DNA of 64,000 nucleotides from Paraburkholderia panacisoli (GTDB lineage Bacteria > Pseudomonadota > Gammaproteobacteria > Burkholderiales > Burkholderiaceae): positions 310,001-374,000 of the forward strand of contig NZ_VTUZ01000003.1 in assembly GCF_008369935.1 (NCBI RefSeq), written 5' to 3'. This document shows positions 62,559 to 64,000 of the stretch, in pieces. Made by a program: the position numbers and the translations under genes. Numbering within the stretch: the stretch's first letter is position 1; the number at the start of each line of letters is the position of its first letter. The notes below the pieces were generated by a model. The model was not told the origin of the DNA. It made no database searches and saw nothing but the letters and a program-made list of their open reading frames with translations.

Positions 62559-63620
62559 TTATGAGGAAGCGTGCAGGAAAATCTGATTGAACGTCTGCGT
62601 CCATGCCATCTTCTCCTTCAGCGGCATCGCGGGATCGACGAGCGTGATCTTCGTGCCCTGCAGGGGCGAAGCGACGGTCCGATTGGTTGGCACATAGTCG
62701 CGCGAAGCGAGAATGCGCTGCGCGTCGACCGACAGCAGATAGTCGTACATCAGCAATGCGGCGGCGGGATGCGGCGCATGGTTCGTGACGGCAATGCCGT
62801 TCGCGCGCGCGGCGGCCGGCTCCATCAAAAACCAGTCGATCGGCGCGCCTTTGCGTTTTGCCTGCGCAGGCATGTAGTTATAGACCTCGAGCCCGAGTGG
62901 TACTTCGCCCGCCGCGACCAGATTCGTCAGCAATGAATTGCCGACCCGCGCGGACACGCCGTTCTTTTCGACCAGCGTGCGGAAGAACTGCACGCCTGTG
63001 TCGCCGCCCATCTGCGTCGCGACGGTAGCGAACCAGTCGGCGCTTTTGGCTTCGATACCGAGCTTGCCCTTCCAGTGCGGCGCGAGCAGATCCTCGAAAC
63101 GCGTCGGCAAATCGGCGCGCTGGATGATATTCGTGTTGTACGCCTGAACCCACACGGACAGCATCGTCGCGGCCCACAGGCGATGCGCGGGCAGCGTTTC
63201 GGGCATCAGTTGGTCATGCACGGGCGAGACGACGGGCTGCAGGATCTTTTCGCGGCGCAACGCATCGAGAAACGATGATCCGGTATGCACCGCATCGACG
63301 ATATAGCGTCGCCCCTGCGTTTCCGCGACGCAGCGCTGCACGACCTGCTCGTCGCCCCCGCGCCATACGTTGACCTTGATGCCATAGCGTGCCTCGAACG
63401 GATCGACGAGCGGCGCGATATCCGACTGCGCGATCGACGTATAGAAGTTGAGTTCGCCCTCATCCCTGGCGGCGCGCAGAATGCGCTCGGCGCGGTCCGC
63501 GCCCATGTATTGAGTGAGCGCCATGTTCGGCGAGATATCGCTCGCGCCCCATGCGGTGCCGGCCATATGGGCGAGAGGCCATAGCGCGCACAGTTTCACG
63601 ACTGAGCGTCGGGTCGTCAT
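62559..63620 (-). CDS. Iron(III)/thiamine-type ABC transporter binding protein
   Basis: A 353-residue periplasmic binding protein. The N-terminus TTRRSVVKLCALWPLAH is a Tat-like or Sec signal. GELNFYTSIAQSDIAPLVDPFEARYG and VWRGGDEQVVQRCVAE match the FbpA/type 2 binding fold. It is convergent with the permease and ATPase genes, so the importer is split between strands. The start at 63620 follows GGAGACAT. It lies 43 bases after the aldo/keto reductase gene in the same direction. Confidence 0.9.
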   Translation of the reverse strand: MTTRRSVVKLCALWPLAHMAGTAWGASDISPNMALTQYMGADRAERILRAARDEGELNFYTSIAQSDIAPLVDPFEARYGIKVNVWRGGDEQVVQRCVAETQGRRYIVDAVHTGSSFLDALRREKILQPVVSPVHDQLMPETLPAHRLWAATMLSVWVQAYNTNIIQRADLPTRFEDLLAPHWKGKLGIEAKSADWFATVATQMGGDTGVQFFRTLVEKNGVSARVGNSLLTNLVAAGEVPLGLEVYNYMPAQAKRKGAPIDWFLMEPAAARANGIAVTNHAPHPAAALLMYDYLLSVDAQRILASRDYVPTNRTVASPLQGTKITLVDPAMPLKEKMAWTQTFNQIFLHASS

Positions 63621-63663
63621 GATGTCTCCATGAGGTTTTTTTAGTGTAGGCAATGCGGGCTGC

Positions 63664-64000
63664 CTATGCAGCCGCGAAATTGCTGCGCCAGAGCGCCTCG
63701 ATCTGGTTGAGCACGCGCGCGTTCAGCGGCGGCGCACCGGATACCGCGCACAATTCCTCGAGCTGGCTCAGTCCAGAAAATCCACCGAGCACGGTCGTCA
63801 CGCCCGGGTGCGACAGCACGAACCGATACGCGGCCTGGGCCAGCGTCCAGCCGCATTCGACGGCGATCGGCAGCAGTTGCGCGGCCTTGCGCCGGGATTC
63901 GCGCGTCGCGTCGGCCTCGCGATCGACGCCGCGCGCGAGCGGATGACGATCCGCGCCTGCGACGCTCGCATCGGTCAGAAAGCCGCCCGCCAGCGCGCTG
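63664..64000 (-). CDS. Aldo/keto reductase, C-terminal part (cut by window end)
   Basis: A minus-strand frame is open from the right window edge to a TAG at 63664 and encodes about 111 residues. LPIAVECGWTLAQAAYRFVL, HPGVTTVLGGFSGLSQLEE and LNARVLNQIEALWRSNF are typical of the C-terminal end of NADPH-dependent aldo/keto reductases (the cofactor-binding G-G-F-S and Q-L-E-E region). The catalytic Tyr and Lys lie outside the window. It probably shares an operon with the binding protein gene. Confidence 0.82.
   Translation of the reverse strand, partial: SALAGGFLTDASVAGADRHPLARGVDREADATRESRRKAAQLLPIAVECGWTLAQAAYRFVLSHPGVTTVLGGFSGLSQLEELCAVSGAPPLNARVLNQIEALWRSNFAAA

Noticed and set aside
1..64000. 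CRISPR arrays, tRNA or rRNA genes
   Set aside because: No regularly spaced direct repeats and no tRNA- or rRNA-like sequence were noticed by eye on either strand.

Overview
The window reads as accessory DNA of a high-GC betaproteobacterium of the Burkholderia/Paraburkholderia/Caballeronia group. Supporting signs are the phaB/phasin pair, the LigD-Ku module, several sugar ABC operons, a DctA-type transporter, a second RpoD-like sigma factor and many small proteins of Burkholderiaceae type. The mix of catabolic operons with decayed genes and insertion elements suggests a second chromosome, a megaplasmid or a genomic island. Genus and replicon are inferences from protein style only.

Layout. 1-3953 is a mobile-DNA patch: two tyrosine recombinases of a recombinase-in-trio type, a frameshifted integrase and a group II intron with its maturase. 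4068-6074 is a TetR regulator divergent from an epimerase-like oxidoreductase and a DoxX-like protein. 6916-20460 is a saccharide-use region: exported GH95 alpha-L-fucosidase-type enzyme, GH27 alpha-galactosidase lipoprotein and SGNH esterase, then an L-lactate dehydrogenase, a broken L-fuconate dehydratase, a GntR regulator with a palindromic operator and a four-gene ABC importer. 20590-27411 holds a pntB fragment, an accessory RpoD, an unusual protein with two related HTH-like segments, and an IS30 element beside a glycosyltransferase fragment.

27692-34087 is a second sugar module: an SDR dehydrogenase and an SMP-30 lactonase facing a ribose-type ABC importer, followed by a sugar-nucleotide epimerase. 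34088-38364 is sparse and carries a cytochrome c fragment and a DUF2235 hydrolase with a possible lectin-like tail. 38365-40475 is a polyhydroxybutyrate patch (acetoacetyl-CoA reductase, phasin, small proteins). 41197-45477 has DadA, two broken amino-acid-binding proteins and a Uma2-type protein. 45976-52100 is a same-strand acid-catabolism cluster: LysR, class III CoA-transferase, HMG-CoA-lyase-type enzyme, VOC protein, DctA and a D-2-hydroxyacid dehydrogenase. 53314-57709 is a bacterial end-joining module: LigD, Ku and a MerR-TPR protein coupled to ku. 59501-63620 is an iron-type ABC importer, and the window ends inside an aldo/keto reductase gene.

How it fits together: exported glycosidases could release fucose and galactose units, the ABC system could import them, and oxidative breakdown of L-fucose yields pyruvate plus L-lactate, which the LldD-type enzyme could oxidise. 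The local fuconate dehydratase is broken, so this route would need a copy elsewhere. At least eight gene remnants show active decay and rearrangement between intact operons.
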